Positions 1 to 7,525 of a DNA stretch of 9,002 bases are shown piece by piece; within the stretch, counting starts at the first letter, position 1, and every line of letters begins with the position of its first letter. The notes under the pieces were generated by a model. The model worked only from the letters and a program-made list of their open reading frames with translations. It ran no database searches and was not told the origin of the DNA. The DNA is from an uncultured Methylophilus sp. (GTDB taxonomy: Bacteria; Pseudomonadota; Gammaproteobacteria; Burkholderiales; Methylophilaceae): contig CAKZJM010000350.1 in the NCBI GenBank assembly GCA_936943315.1, forward strand, positions 1 through 9,002, read 5' to 3'. A program made the translations under genes and the position numbers.

Positions 1-2
1 AG

Positions 3-671
3 TTTATCCCGATTGCCGAGGACACCGGTGAAATTGTCGCGATTGGGCAGTGGGTGCTGGCCCAGGCCTGCTCACAACTCAAGCGCTGGTCGCAATCGCC
101 GGAGACAGCGGCGCTGCAATTGTCTGTGAATGTGAGTGCTATCCAGTTTAGCCAGCCGGACTTTGTGCAAACGGTGACCGATACCGTGCTGGCCAGCGGC
201 TGCGATGCGACACGGCTTTGCCTGGAGCTGACCGAGAGCCTGATTGTGAAAAACCTGGATGAGGTGATCGAAAAAATTGATGCGCTTAAAGTCATGGGCA
301 TCAGTTTTTCGATGGATGATTTTGGCATTGGGCAATCTTCATTGCTGGTGCTGAAGCGGCTGCCGCTGGACGAGCTCAAGATAGACCGTAGCTTTGTGAA
401 AGACATTGTGCATAACAGCTACGATGCTTTTATTGTGCAAACCATCATTAATATGGGCAAGAACCTGGGCCATTGCGTGATTGCCGAGGGTGTGGAAATG
501 CAGCAGCAAATGACCCTGTTGCAAAATATGGGCTGTCATTGTTTCCAGGGTTACCTGTTTAGTCGTCCGCTGCCGCTGCACGCATTTGAAACCAACCTGC
601 TCTCGGGCATGCGCACCATGCCCACACCTTCTCATGTGCCACAGGCGCAAGCCATGCCGCGTAAAGCTTGA
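3..671 (+). CDS. EAL-domain cyclic-di-GMP phosphodiesterase, C-terminal part
   Basis: The 5' end lies outside the window; 222 residues are visible in an open frame from base 3. They cover most of an EAL domain, which hydrolyses c-di-GMP to linear pGpG. Landmarks in order are FIPIAEDTG at the start (normally just after the EAL motif itself, which is off-window), the SVNVS strand, LELTES with its metal-binding Glu near 225-240, SMDDFG near 309-326, LKIDRSFV near 378-400, AEGVE near 483-497 and the closing QGYLFSRPLP. The main metal and catalytic positions of active EAL domains are therefore present. Loop 6 reads DDFGIGQSS rather than the usual DDFGTGYSS. A tail of about 25 residues follows the domain with no recognisable motif. 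Sensor or GGDEF domains may lie upstream but cannot be seen. The gene converges on recG with a 28-bp gap. Confidence 0.93.
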   Translation, partial: FIPIAEDTGEIVAIGQWVLAQACSQLKRWSQSPETAALQLSVNVSAIQFSQPDFVQTVTDTVLASGCDATRLCLELTESLIVKNLDEVIEKIDALKVMGISFSMDDFGIGQSSLLVLKRLPLDELKIDRSFVKDIVHNSYDAFIVQTIINMGKNLGHCVIAEGVEMQQQMTLLQNMGCHCFQGYLFSRPLPLHAFETNLLSGMRTMPTPSHVPQAQAMPRKA

Positions 672-699
672 GGCGCTCAGTCGCGTTTAGCAGCTTCAT

Positions 700-2781
700 T
701 TAGACCTTGACCCACTCTTCTGCCTGGCTTAGCCAGCGTTGCAGATGGGCAGAGACCGCCGCAGGATCACGTTGCAGCAGTTGGTCGGCGGTGATTTTGG
801 CAAGTTGCAGCAGGTGCGCATCGCGCTCCAGGTCGGCAATTTTGAGCATGGGCACGCCGCTCTGGCGTGTGCCCAGCAATTCACCAGGACCACGGATATG
901 CAGGTCTGCCTGCGCAATCTCGAAACCATCCGTGCTTTCATAAATCACCTTCAGGCGTTGGCGGCCAATCTGCGAACATTGTTGTTTGCTATACAACAAA
1001 ATGCAGGTGCTTTTGGCGGCACCGCGGCCAACCCGCCCGCGTAACTGATGTAACTGGCTCAGGCCCATGCGTTCGGCATGTTCAATCACCATTAAACTCG
1101 CATTGGGGACATCGACACCGACTTCAATCACGGTGGTGGCGACCAGCAAATGGATCTTGTTGGCAGAAAACGCCTGCATGATGGCCTGTTTTTCAGGCGT
1201 TTTCATGCGGCCATGTACCAGGCCCACTTTTAGCTTGGGGAACGCCTGCTGCATGTAAGCGTAGGTGTCGTTGGCTGTTTGCAGTTGCAGGGCTTCCGAC
1301 TCTTCAATCAGCGGGCACACCCAGTAGGCCTGCTGGCCCTGGGCGCAGGCATCGTGCACGCGCTGCAAAATTTCTTCACGTCTGTCATCGGCGATCAACC
1401 GCGTGGCCACCGGTGTGCGGCCGGGGGGCAATTCGTCAATGACCGAGACATCGAGGTCAGCGTAATAGCTCATGGATAATGTCCGCGGGATAGGCGTGGC
1501 CGACATCATCAGTTGGTGCGGCTCAATGCTGCCTGGTGTGCCTTTTCCCGGCATCTCTTGAGCTAGCGTCCCTTTTTTACGCAAGGCCAGCCGTTGCCCG
1601 ACTCCAAAGCGATGTTGCTCGTCAACAATCGAAAGGCCCAATCGCTTGAACTGCACATCGTCCTGAAACAATGCGTGCGTGCCGACGGCCAGCATGGCTT
1701 CACCACTGGCTATCAGAGACAGTGATTGCTCACGTTCTTTTTTATTCTGGCTGCCTGTGAGCCAGGCCACGGTAATGCCCAAGGGCTGCAACCAGGCTGC
1801 TAATTTTTTGAAATGTTGTTCCGCCAGGATTTCGGTAGGCGCCATCATCGCCACTTGCCAGCCTTGCTCTATGAGTTGCAGCGCGGCCACGCAGGCTACA
1901 ATCGTTTTACCACTACCCACATCCCCTTGCAGCAGGCGTTGCATAGGATGCGGCAGCGCCAGGTCGTGGCTGATTTCTGCCACCACTTTTTGTTGTGCTG
2001 CGGTCAGCGCAAAAGGCAGTGTTTTGAGCAGGCCCGCGACCAGAGTTTTAGAAGCGGGAATGGCCGGTGCCCGTGATTGTTTGCGTCGGGCATAATGCTG
2101 GCGCATGGATAACTGCTGGGCCAAGAGTTCGTCGTAAGCCAGGCGTTGCCATGCCGGATGACTGTGGTCTTCGAGGGTGCTCAGGGCAATATCGGGGCTG
2201 GGCTGGTGTAACAGGCGCACGCTGCTGGCAAAGTCGGGCATGAGTAATGACGCATACGCCCAGCCGGGGAGGGTTTCGCCGAGGTGTTGGTCTTGCAAGA
2301 CCAGGTTCACGGCTTTGCGGATGGCAGATTGACTCAAGCCTGCGGTGGTGGGGTATACCGGCGTCAATGCCTGGCTGACCGGGGTATCGTCACTCACCTT
2401 GCGTTGGGTGGGGTGCACCATTTCATAGCCGAAAAAACCAGGGCGGACTTCACCAAATACGCGCAGGCGTTGACCGGGCTGCATGGCCGAAACCTGGCTG
2501 GGATAAAAGTGCAGAAAACGCAGATTGAGCACACCGGTGTCGTCCTGCACCCTGACGTTGAGCATTTTGCGTGGCTTGTAGCTGACCTCATTGTGCACCA
2601 CCACCCCTTCGATCTGGGTCTGTTCGCCCAGCCTTAAATCGCGGATGGCGGTAATGCGGGTTTCATCAAGGTAGCGCAGTGGCAGATGCAGCAACAGGGC
2701 TTCTACGCTGTGAATGCCGAGTTTTTCGAGCTGGCTGCGCAAGGCAGGCGACACACCTTTGATTTCGCTCAAGGGACGCAT
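700..2781 (-). CDS. recG: ATP-dependent DNA helicase RecG
   Basis: A 693-residue protein, the usual size for RecG, the cytoplasmic double-strand translocase that regresses stalled replication forks and migrates Holliday junctions. The N-terminal part carries the OB-fold wedge domain (about residues 50-150). The helicase core shows Walker A GDVGSGKT (286-293), Walker B DEQH (387-390), motif III SATPIPRT (from 427), VIEVGVDVPNA (about 551-561) and motif VI QLRGRVGRG (about 579-587). The C-terminal segment ADLHIRGPGELLGTRQSG (about 625-642) is the translocation (TRG) region typical of RecG, which separates it from Mfd and PriA. A linker of roughly ten extra residues precedes motif III. The ATG lies 14 bp downstream of the spoT stop with no strong Shine-Dalgarno sequence, so it probably depends on operon read-through. 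Confidence 0.97.
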   Translation of the reverse strand: MRPLSEIKGVSPALRSQLEKLGIHSVEALLLHLPLRYLDETRITAIRDLRLGEQTQIEGVVVHNEVSYKPRKMLNVRVQDDTGVLNLRFLHFYPSQVSAMQPGQRLRVFGEVRPGFFGYEMVHPTQRKVSDDTPVSQALTPVYPTTAGLSQSAIRKAVNLVLQDQHLGETLPGWAYASLLMPDFASSVRLLHQPSPDIALSTLEDHSHPAWQRLAYDELLAQQLSMRQHYARRKQSRAPAIPASKTLVAGLLKTLPFALTAAQQKVVAEISHDLALPHPMQRLLQGDVGSGKTIVACVAALQLIEQGWQVAMMAPTEILAEQHFKKLAAWLQPLGITVAWLTGSQNKKEREQSLSLIASGEAMLAVGTHALFQDDVQFKRLGLSIVDEQHRFGVGQRLALRKKGTLAQEMPGKGTPGSIEPHQLMMSATPIPRTLSMSYYADLDVSVIDELPPGRTPVATRLIADDRREEILQRVHDACAQGQQAYWVCPLIEESEALQLQTANDTYAYMQQAFPKLKVGLVHGRMKTPEKQAIMQAFSANKIHLLVATTVIEVGVDVPNASLMVIEHAERMGLSQLHQLRGRVGRGAAKSTCILLYSKQQCSQIGRQRLKVIYESTDGFEIAQADLHIRGPGELLGTRQSGVPMLKIADLERDAHLLQLAKITADQLLQRDPAAVSAHLQRWLSQAEEWVKV

Positions 2782-2795
2782 GCAGGCAAGCTCTG

Positions 2796-5012
2796 TTACT
2801 GGATGCGCTGTTCCAGCTGGTTGCCTTTGACCCGGTTAATACGCACAATCTGCTGGATTTTACGCAGGTTGCGGATCAGGGTCGCCAGGTGTACGCGGTT
2901 ATGCACTTGCACGGTGAAGTTGACATTGGAGTATTGGCTACCATCGCTGGTTTCGACGCTGACATTGTCAATATTGGCATCGGCATTCGAAATCGTGGCC
3001 GCAATCTTGGCCAGCATGCCGCGCTCATCGACGACGGTAATGCGTAAATTGACGCCAAACAGTTTTTTCGGATCCGCGTCCCACTCCACGTCCAGCCATT
3101 TTTCCGGGTCCAGCTTGAATTTGCGGATGGCCGGACAATCATGGGTATGGATAACCAGGCCTTTGTCTTTGTTGATAAAACCGAGAATCGGGTCGCCGGG
3201 AATCGGACGGCAGCATTGCGCAAACTGCACAGCCATGCCTTCAGAGCCACGGATAGTAATGGTATCCAGCACTTTGGCCGACTTCTCTTCGGTTTCGGCC
3301 GGATGCGCCAGCAACTGGTGCGCCACCATCAAGCTGTTGCGCTTGCCAAGGCCGATATCGGTCAAAATGGCCTGGCGGGTTTTCACGCCATAATCGTTCA
3401 TCACTTTTTGCCACTGCTTGTCGGTCAGCGCTGCTGGTTCGATATGCATGGCGCGTAATGCCACCTTGAGCATGCGCTCACCCAGTTGTGCCGATTCTTC
3501 CACCTTCACGGTTTTGAGGTAATGGCGGATGTGTGAACGCGCCTTGCCGGTAACCACGTAATTGAGCCAGGCAGGGTTGGGTTTAGCCAGCGGGGCCGTG
3601 ATGATTTCAACATGGTCACCGTTGCGCATTTCTGTGCGTAAAGGCGCCAGTTCATTATTGATTTTAACCGCCACGCAACTGTTGCCGACATCGGAGTGCA
3701 CGGCATAAGCGAAATCAACCGCCGTTGAGCCGCGTGGCAAGGCCATGATATTGCCCTTGGGCGTAAACACATATACCTCGTCAGGGAACAGGTCCACCTT
3801 GAAGTTTTCGAGAAACTCGTGACTATCATCGCTCTCTGTCTGGATTTCAACCAGACGTTGTAACCACTGGTGGGTTTGCTGCTGCAACTTGGTCAGGTGG
3901 GCATCTGTCGTTTTATACATCCAGTGCGCGGCCACGCCTGCGTCGGCAATGTTGTGCATTTCCTGGCTGCGGATTTGCACTTCAATCGGTGTACCAAACG
4001 GGCCAAACAGCGTGGTATGCAAGGACTGGTAACCGTTGGCTTTGGGGATAGCAATATAGTCTTTAAAGCGGCCTGGAATCGGCTTGTACAAAGCATGCAA
4101 AGCGCCTAGCGTCAGGTAGCAGGCCGCCGTGTCTTTCACGATGACGCGAAAACCGTAAATATCGCTAATTTGCGATAACTTCATCGATTTTTCGGTCATT
4201 TTTTTATAAATGCTATACAAGTGCTTCTCGCGGCCTTGTATGTCATATTCAATCTGGTACTGCGTCAGCTGGTTCTGGATCGCTTCCTGGATTTTGCTGA
4301 CCACTTCCTTGCGGTGGCCGCGCGCAGTGCGGATCGCCTTGTCAATCACACGGTAGCGGTTTGGGTAGAGGTACTTGAGGCTGAGGTCTTCCAGCTCGTG
4401 GTAAATCGGGTTAAGGCCGAGGCGGTTAGCAATCGGCGCATAAATATCCAGCGTTTCGCGCGCAATGCGTTTTTGTTTTTCCGGACGCATGGCATCCAGG
4501 GTTTGCATATTGTGCAAGCGGTCCGCCAGCTTGACCAGAATCACGCGCACATCCTGGCTCATGGCCAGCAGCATTTTGCGGAAATTTTCGGCCTGCGCCT
4601 GGGTTGCAGTTTGCAGTTCAACCTTATCCAGCTTGGTCAGGCCATCCACTAGGTCTGCCACTTGTTTGCCAAACCGTTCGGTGATGGCAGCACTGTCCAC
4701 CTCGGTGTCTTCCACCACATCGTGCAGCAAGGCGGCCAGCAGCGTGGGTAAATCCAGGTGCAATTTAGCCAGGATACAGGCGACAGAAATCGGGTGGGTG
4801 ATGTAGGGTTCGCCGGTTTTGCGGGTTTGACCGGCATGCGCCTGGTCGGCATAGCGGTAAGCCTGCCAGACCAGTTGCACTTCTTCTTCGTTGAGATACT
4901 TACGGATGAGCTGGGTAAGGGGAGAATCCTCACGGTCAGCTGGGAGCAAGTCCACTTCTTCCAGGGGAGACCTGGACTTGCGGTGGGCAGAATCGCCTTG
5001 GGTGTGGGGCAT
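2796..5012 (-). CDS. spoT: Bifunctional (p)ppGpp synthetase/hydrolase SpoT
   Basis: A 738-residue long RSH protein controlling the alarmone (p)ppGpp. The N-terminal HD hydrolase domain is intact, with LLHDVVEDT at residues 96-103. The synthetase domain (about 250-370) contains GREKHLYSIYKK, YGFRVIVKD, KANGYQSLHT and EVQIRS. The acidic/basic signature is RFKD (315-318), the RxKD type of bifunctional enzymes, not the ExDD of monofunctional RelA. A TGS domain follows (about 410-472, DEVYVFTPKG onward), then the Cys-rich zinc-finger-like region (CC at 600-601, HTHDC at 622-626) and a C-terminal ACT domain (about 655-731). E. coli SpoT is about 702 residues; the excess is mostly a polar N-terminal extension of about 35 residues. 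The ATG is 6 bp after the rpoZ TAA and has no clear Shine-Dalgarno, suggesting translational coupling. Confidence 0.97.
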   Translation of the reverse strand: MPHTQGDSAHRKSRSPLEEVDLLPADREDSPLTQLIRKYLNEEEVQLVWQAYRYADQAHAGQTRKTGEPYITHPISVACILAKLHLDLPTLLAALLHDVVEDTEVDSAAITERFGKQVADLVDGLTKLDKVELQTATQAQAENFRKMLLAMSQDVRVILVKLADRLHNMQTLDAMRPEKQKRIARETLDIYAPIANRLGLNPIYHELEDLSLKYLYPNRYRVIDKAIRTARGHRKEVVSKIQEAIQNQLTQYQIEYDIQGREKHLYSIYKKMTEKSMKLSQISDIYGFRVIVKDTAACYLTLGALHALYKPIPGRFKDYIAIPKANGYQSLHTTLFGPFGTPIEVQIRSQEMHNIADAGVAAHWMYKTTDAHLTKLQQQTHQWLQRLVEIQTESDDSHEFLENFKVDLFPDEVYVFTPKGNIMALPRGSTAVDFAYAVHSDVGNSCVAVKINNELAPLRTEMRNGDHVEIITAPLAKPNPAWLNYVVTGKARSHIRHYLKTVKVEESAQLGERMLKVALRAMHIEPAALTDKQWQKVMNDYGVKTRQAILTDIGLGKRNSLMVAHQLLAHPAETEEKSAKVLDTITIRGSEGMAVQFAQCCRPIPGDPILGFINKDKGLVIHTHDCPAIRKFKLDPEKWLDVEWDADPKKLFGVNLRITVVDERGMLAKIAATISNADANIDNVSVETSDGSQYSNVNFTVQVHNRVHLATLIRNLRKIQQIVRINRVKGNQLEQRIQ

Positions 5013-5018
5013 GGCTGC

Positions 5019-5234
5019 TTATACTTGGCCCTTTTTCGCGAGCAGCTCAACGCCAATCTTGCCAGCAGCAATTTCGCGTAAGGCCAGCACAGTCGGCTTA
5101 TCTCTTTGTGAGTAACCGCTGACTAATGGATCAGAACCGTTCGCCAGTTGTCTGGCGCGGTAGGCGGCAACCAGTGTCAATTGAAAACGGTTAGGAATGT
5201 TGTCCAAGCAATCGTCGACAGTAATACGTGCCAT
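5019..5234 (-). CDS. rpoZ: RNA polymerase omega subunit
   Basis: A 71-residue protein matching omega, which chaperones beta-prime into RNA polymerase. It begins MARITVDDCL and contains NRFQLTLVAAYRARQL, the conserved core. The N-terminal MAR, which in E. coli contributes to ppGpp binding site 1 at the omega/beta-prime interface, is retained. E. coli omega is 91 residues; the protein here lacks the variable C-terminal tail, as is common in betaproteobacteria, so I do not read it as truncated. The start is well supported by an AAGAGG Shine-Dalgarno (complement of 5240-5245) 5 nt before the ATG. It sits between gmk and spoT, the classical arrangement, with 6 bp to spoT. Confidence 0.96.
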   Translation of the reverse strand: MARITVDDCLDNIPNRFQLTLVAAYRARQLANGSDPLVSGYSQRDKPTVLALREIAAGKIGVELLAKKGQV

Positions 5235-5254
5235 ATAAACCTCTTAAAATGTGA

Positions 5255-5300
5255 ACCTGACTTGTTAGACTAAGCCTCGCGCGGGTGCGCGATGTCAGGT
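5255..5300 (-). repeat. Nested inverted repeat in the gmk-rpoZ spacer
   Basis: An outer perfect 7-bp inverted repeat, ACCTGAC (5255-5261) and GTCAGGT (5294-5300), encloses a GC-rich perfect 6-bp hairpin TCGCGC-GGGT-GCGCGA (5277-5292). The outer arm overlaps the gmk stop codon. No T-tract follows on the minus strand, so a classical intrinsic terminator is unlikely. Attenuation, a processing site or an mRNA stabiliser between gmk and rpoZ are possible. The symmetry is read directly; the function is unknown. Confidence 0.45.
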
Positions 5301-5906
5301 AAGTGATTGAATCAATGACGCGTGGCAGGCCACCTGGCGGTTTAACTGCAAGCGCTGGGCGCGAACAATCGCCATCAGATCCTGCAAGGCCACGTCAAAA
5401 TTATCATTAATTGTAACATAATCAAACTCATGCACGTGACGCATCTCCTCACGTGCAGCTGCCAGGCGTTGTGTGATCACGGCCTCGCTATCCTGGCCGC
5501 GGGTGTTCAGGCGGTGGGCCAGTGCTTCAATGGAAGGCGGCAGGATAAAAATAGACGTCACCTTGGGGAACAGGGTGCGGATTTGTTGGGCGCCTTGCCA
5601 GTCAATCTCAAGGATCACATCCCGGCCTTCGGCTAAGGCGTTTTCGACTTCACTTTGCGCCGTGCCATAACGGGCACTGTGCACATGGGCGCTTTCTAAA
5701 AAACCGCCATTGTCCAAAATTTCAAGAAACGCTGCTTCAGAAACAAAATGATAATGAATGCCATCTTCTTCACCGGGGCGGGGCGCGCGCGTGGTGTGTG
5801 AGACGGACAGTTTAAGGATGGGATCCTGCGCCAGCATGGCACGTACCAGACTGGTTTTACCGGCGCCTGAGGCGGCAGAAATCACAAACAAATGGCCTTG
5901 GCTCAT
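5295..5906 (-). CDS. gmk: Guanylate kinase
   Basis: Guanylate kinase, which transfers phosphate from ATP to GMP to give GDP, an essential purine step that also feeds GTP and ppGpp pools. The 203-residue protein begins MSQGHLFVIS, followed by P-loop SGAGKTS (about 13-19). Next come the GMP-binding segment SHTTRAPRPGEEDGIHYHFV, FLESAHVHSARYGT and the Walker B-like DVILEIDWQGAQQI. A longer version starting at 5918 is open but has no ribosome site. The chosen ATG at 5906 has GGAG (complement of 5913-5916) 6 nt upstream and overlaps the preceding TGA in an ATGA arrangement. The P-loop reads AASGAGKT where APSGAGKS is more usual, a conservative change. It is the first housekeeping gene downstream of the Anbu cluster. 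Confidence 0.95.
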   Translation of the reverse strand: MSQGHLFVISAASGAGKTSLVRAMLAQDPILKLSVSHTTRAPRPGEEDGIHYHFVSEAAFLEILDNGGFLESAHVHSARYGTAQSEVENALAEGRDVILEIDWQGAQQIRTLFPKVTSIFILPPSIEALAHRLNTRGQDSEAVITQRLAAAREEMRHVHEFDYVTINDNFDVALQDLMAIVRAQRLQLNRQVACHASLIQSLT

Positions 5907-6640
5907 GAGGTGCTCCATGCCGGATTGGGTAAAGAAGAAAACACGGCTTTCAGCCCTTCCCCCCAGCCCTTGCGGATGCTGGCGTAATAAGGGTCATCTT
6001 CCATCAGGCGTTGCCGGCAATCGGCGCTTAAACTATCAGTACGGTATATCATCAAATCAATCGGTAAAGCCACAGAAATATTGCTGCGGATGGTGGAGTC
6101 AAACGAAATCAGCACGCATTTTACCGCATCTGTGACACTGGTTTGATGTTTGATGACCCGGTCTATGATAGGTTTGCCATATTTGGTCTCGCCAATCTGC
6201 AAATAGGGCGTGTCCGGCGTGGCTTCAATGAAGTTGCCCGCCGCATACACATTAAATAGCCGTGGTTTTTCGCCCTTGATTTGCCCTGCAACGAGGATGC
6301 TGGCGCTAAAGTCGATGTTGTGTTCCTTGAGCGCTTTGCCATCGCGCTGGTGAACCGTGCGCATGGCGGCACCCACGACACTGGCCGCTTCAAACAATGA
6401 CTGCACATTGTGCAGGTGTGCATGCGGATCCGCTGACTTTAGCTGTTCACGGCACAGGTTGACCACCGATTGGGTAATCGCCAGGTTGCCTGCGGTAAGC
6501 AACACAATGGTGCGCTCGCCAGGCACTTCAAATACATGCATTTTGGGCGCGATGGCCACCTGGTCTACGCCCGCATTGGTCCGCGTGTCAGAGGCCAGCA
6601 CCAGGCCTTGTTCCAGCAAAATCCCCACACAATAAGTCAT
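5903..6640 (-). CDS. Anbu-type proteasome-like peptidase
   Basis: A 245-residue Ntn-hydrolase of the Anbu (bacterial proteasome-related beta subunit homologue) family. The N-terminus MTYCVGILL places Thr2 directly after the initiator Met, so Met removal would expose the nucleophile without a propeptide, as known for Anbu. ASDTRTNAGVD supplies Asp18 (Asp17 of mature proteasome numbering), and IAPKMHVFE contains a Lys (residue 33) in the place of the conserved catalytic Lys. Further family-like stretches are VLLTAGNLAITQSVV and FNVYAAGNFIEATPDTPYLQIGETKYGKP. The family forms self-compartmentalising, open-ring or helical cytoplasmic assemblies; peptidase activity has been hard to demonstrate. 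It lies downstream of the transglutaminase gene, as in other Anbu clusters, and its TGA overlaps the gmk ATG by 4 bp. Its own ribosome site is weak, but the start is fixed by the conserved N-terminus. Confidence 0.92.
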   Translation of the reverse strand: MTYCVGILLEQGLVLASDTRTNAGVDQVAIAPKMHVFEVPGERTIVLLTAGNLAITQSVVNLCREQLKSADPHAHLHNVQSLFEAASVVGAAMRTVHQRDGKALKEHNIDFSASILVAGQIKGEKPRLFNVYAAGNFIEATPDTPYLQIGETKYGKPIIDRVIKHQTSVTDAVKCVLISFDSTIRSNISVALPIDLMIYRTDSLSADCRQRLMEDDPYYASIRKGWGEGLKAVFSSLPNPAWSTS

Positions 6641-6676
6641 AACAATCAGTGATCAAAAGGTGAAATGGTAAAGGGC

Positions 6677-6685
6677 ATCATAGCA
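6677..6685 (-). promoter_or_regulatory. Possible extended -10 promoter before Anbu
   Basis: In the 57-bp gap between the transglutaminase and Anbu genes the minus strand reads TGC-TATGAT, matching an extended -10 (TGn plus a 5/6 match to TATAAT). It ends about 37 nt upstream of the Anbu ATG. No convincing -35 is visible, which extended -10 promoters can tolerate. If real, Anbu and gmk could be transcribed separately from the transglutaminase gene. Confidence 0.3.
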
Positions 6686-6697
6686 TGCTCAAGCAAG

Positions 6698-7525
6698 CTA
6701 CTGCTGCGCCCTTTGCGCCTGTTGCAGCAGAAGCTGCTGGCGCTGTGAGGCCGTATTGGCGGCATGCTGGTTTACGCTGACCACACTGGCCATGCCTTCT
6801 ATGCCACCACCCATGCGTGAACCGGTGACCGGGCTGGCGCTGCGGTAATCCAGCCCGTGGGCGAGCCTGACATGGGTTTCGTTCACCCGCGTGCCATTCG
6901 AAACATCCAGCCCCTGCCATTGCCCCTCTTGCCATACATCGACCCAGGCATGTGTTTGCATCAGGCTGCCATCCACCGTAAACAAGTAGCCGCTCACATA
7001 GCGCGCAGGCAGGCCGATACTGCGGCAGCAACCGATAAACGCGTGGGCATGGTCCTGGCAAACGCCTTGGCCAAGATGAAATGCCTCAGCAGCGGTCGTA
7101 TCCACCTGGGTTGCACCCTTGATATATTGCATGTGTTCACGCAGGGCATGCATCATGTCAGTCACCGGCGCGTTGATAAAGCGTTGCGCAAACGCAGCCA
7201 TGGCGGCGTCGGCTTGCGTCAATGGTGTTTCGCGCAGGTAAATTTCGACAGGCAGTGTGCTGGCAGACGCCCCTGTGTCGATGCCGGTTTCCACGGTGCC
7301 AGAGACGGTAATCAGTAATTCTTCGTGCGGCTGGTCGATGACCAGGGTGTGGGCCTGGTTGCCAAACGCATCTTCAAAAGGGGTGAGCTGGCCATTGACC
7401 TTGAGTTGCCAATGCCTGACCTGTTGACCATCACCGTTGCTGGGCGTCAGGCGCAACTGTTGGATGGTGTATTGCACCATTTCGCTGAAAACATATTGTG
7501 TCTGGTGTTCAATATTCAGTAGCAT
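6698..7525 (-). CDS. Transglutaminase-like cysteine protease of the Anbu cluster
   Basis: A 275-residue protein with a bacterial transglutaminase N-terminal domain (about 1-90, beginning MLLNIEHQTQYVFSE) followed by a transglutaminase-like papain-fold core. The triad is visible: Cys156 in QGVCQDHAHAF, His192 in THAWVDVW and Asp207 in LDVSNG (usually DPTNG). SIGLPARYVSGYL is the typical strand after the Cys helix. Members near Anbu and ATP-grasp genes are predicted to be peptidases or amidases acting on the ligase product; the substrate is unknown. No signal peptide is seen, so a cytoplasmic location is inferred. The C-terminal ~20 residues are Gln-rich (LLLQQAQRAQQ) and probably disordered. 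The ATG at 7525 has GAAGAG (complement of 7532-7537) 6 nt upstream; a GTG at 7549 has no ribosome site and would add 8 residues. Confidence 0.9.
   Translation of the reverse strand: MLLNIEHQTQYVFSEMVQYTIQQLRLTPSNGDGQQVRHWQLKVNGQLTPFEDAFGNQAHTLVIDQPHEELLITVSGTVETGIDTGASASTLPVEIYLRETPLTQADAAMAAFAQRFINAPVTDMMHALREHMQYIKGATQVDTTAAEAFHLGQGVCQDHAHAFIGCCRSIGLPARYVSGYLFTVDGSLMQTHAWVDVWQEGQWQGLDVSNGTRVNETHVRLAHGLDYRSASPVTGSRMGGGIEGMASVVSVNQHAANTASQRQQLLLQQAQRAQQ

Noticed and set aside
1679..2095. Plus-strand open frame of 138 codons inside recG
   Set aside because: Antisense shadow of the RecG helicase core; composition reflects the codons of the opposite strand.
2686..3393. Plus-strand open frame of 235 codons across the spoT/recG junction
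   Set aside because: Long but entirely opposite two well-supported genes, with low-complexity Ser/Leu/Arg content and no motif.
4221..4652. Plus-strand open frame of 143 codons inside spoT
   Set aside because: It lies wholly antisense to conserved SpoT domains and shows no domain pattern of its own.
5907..5918. Upstream ATG start for gmk at 5918
   Set aside because: No ribosome site precedes it, while 5906 has GGAG spacing and an ATGA overlap with Anbu.
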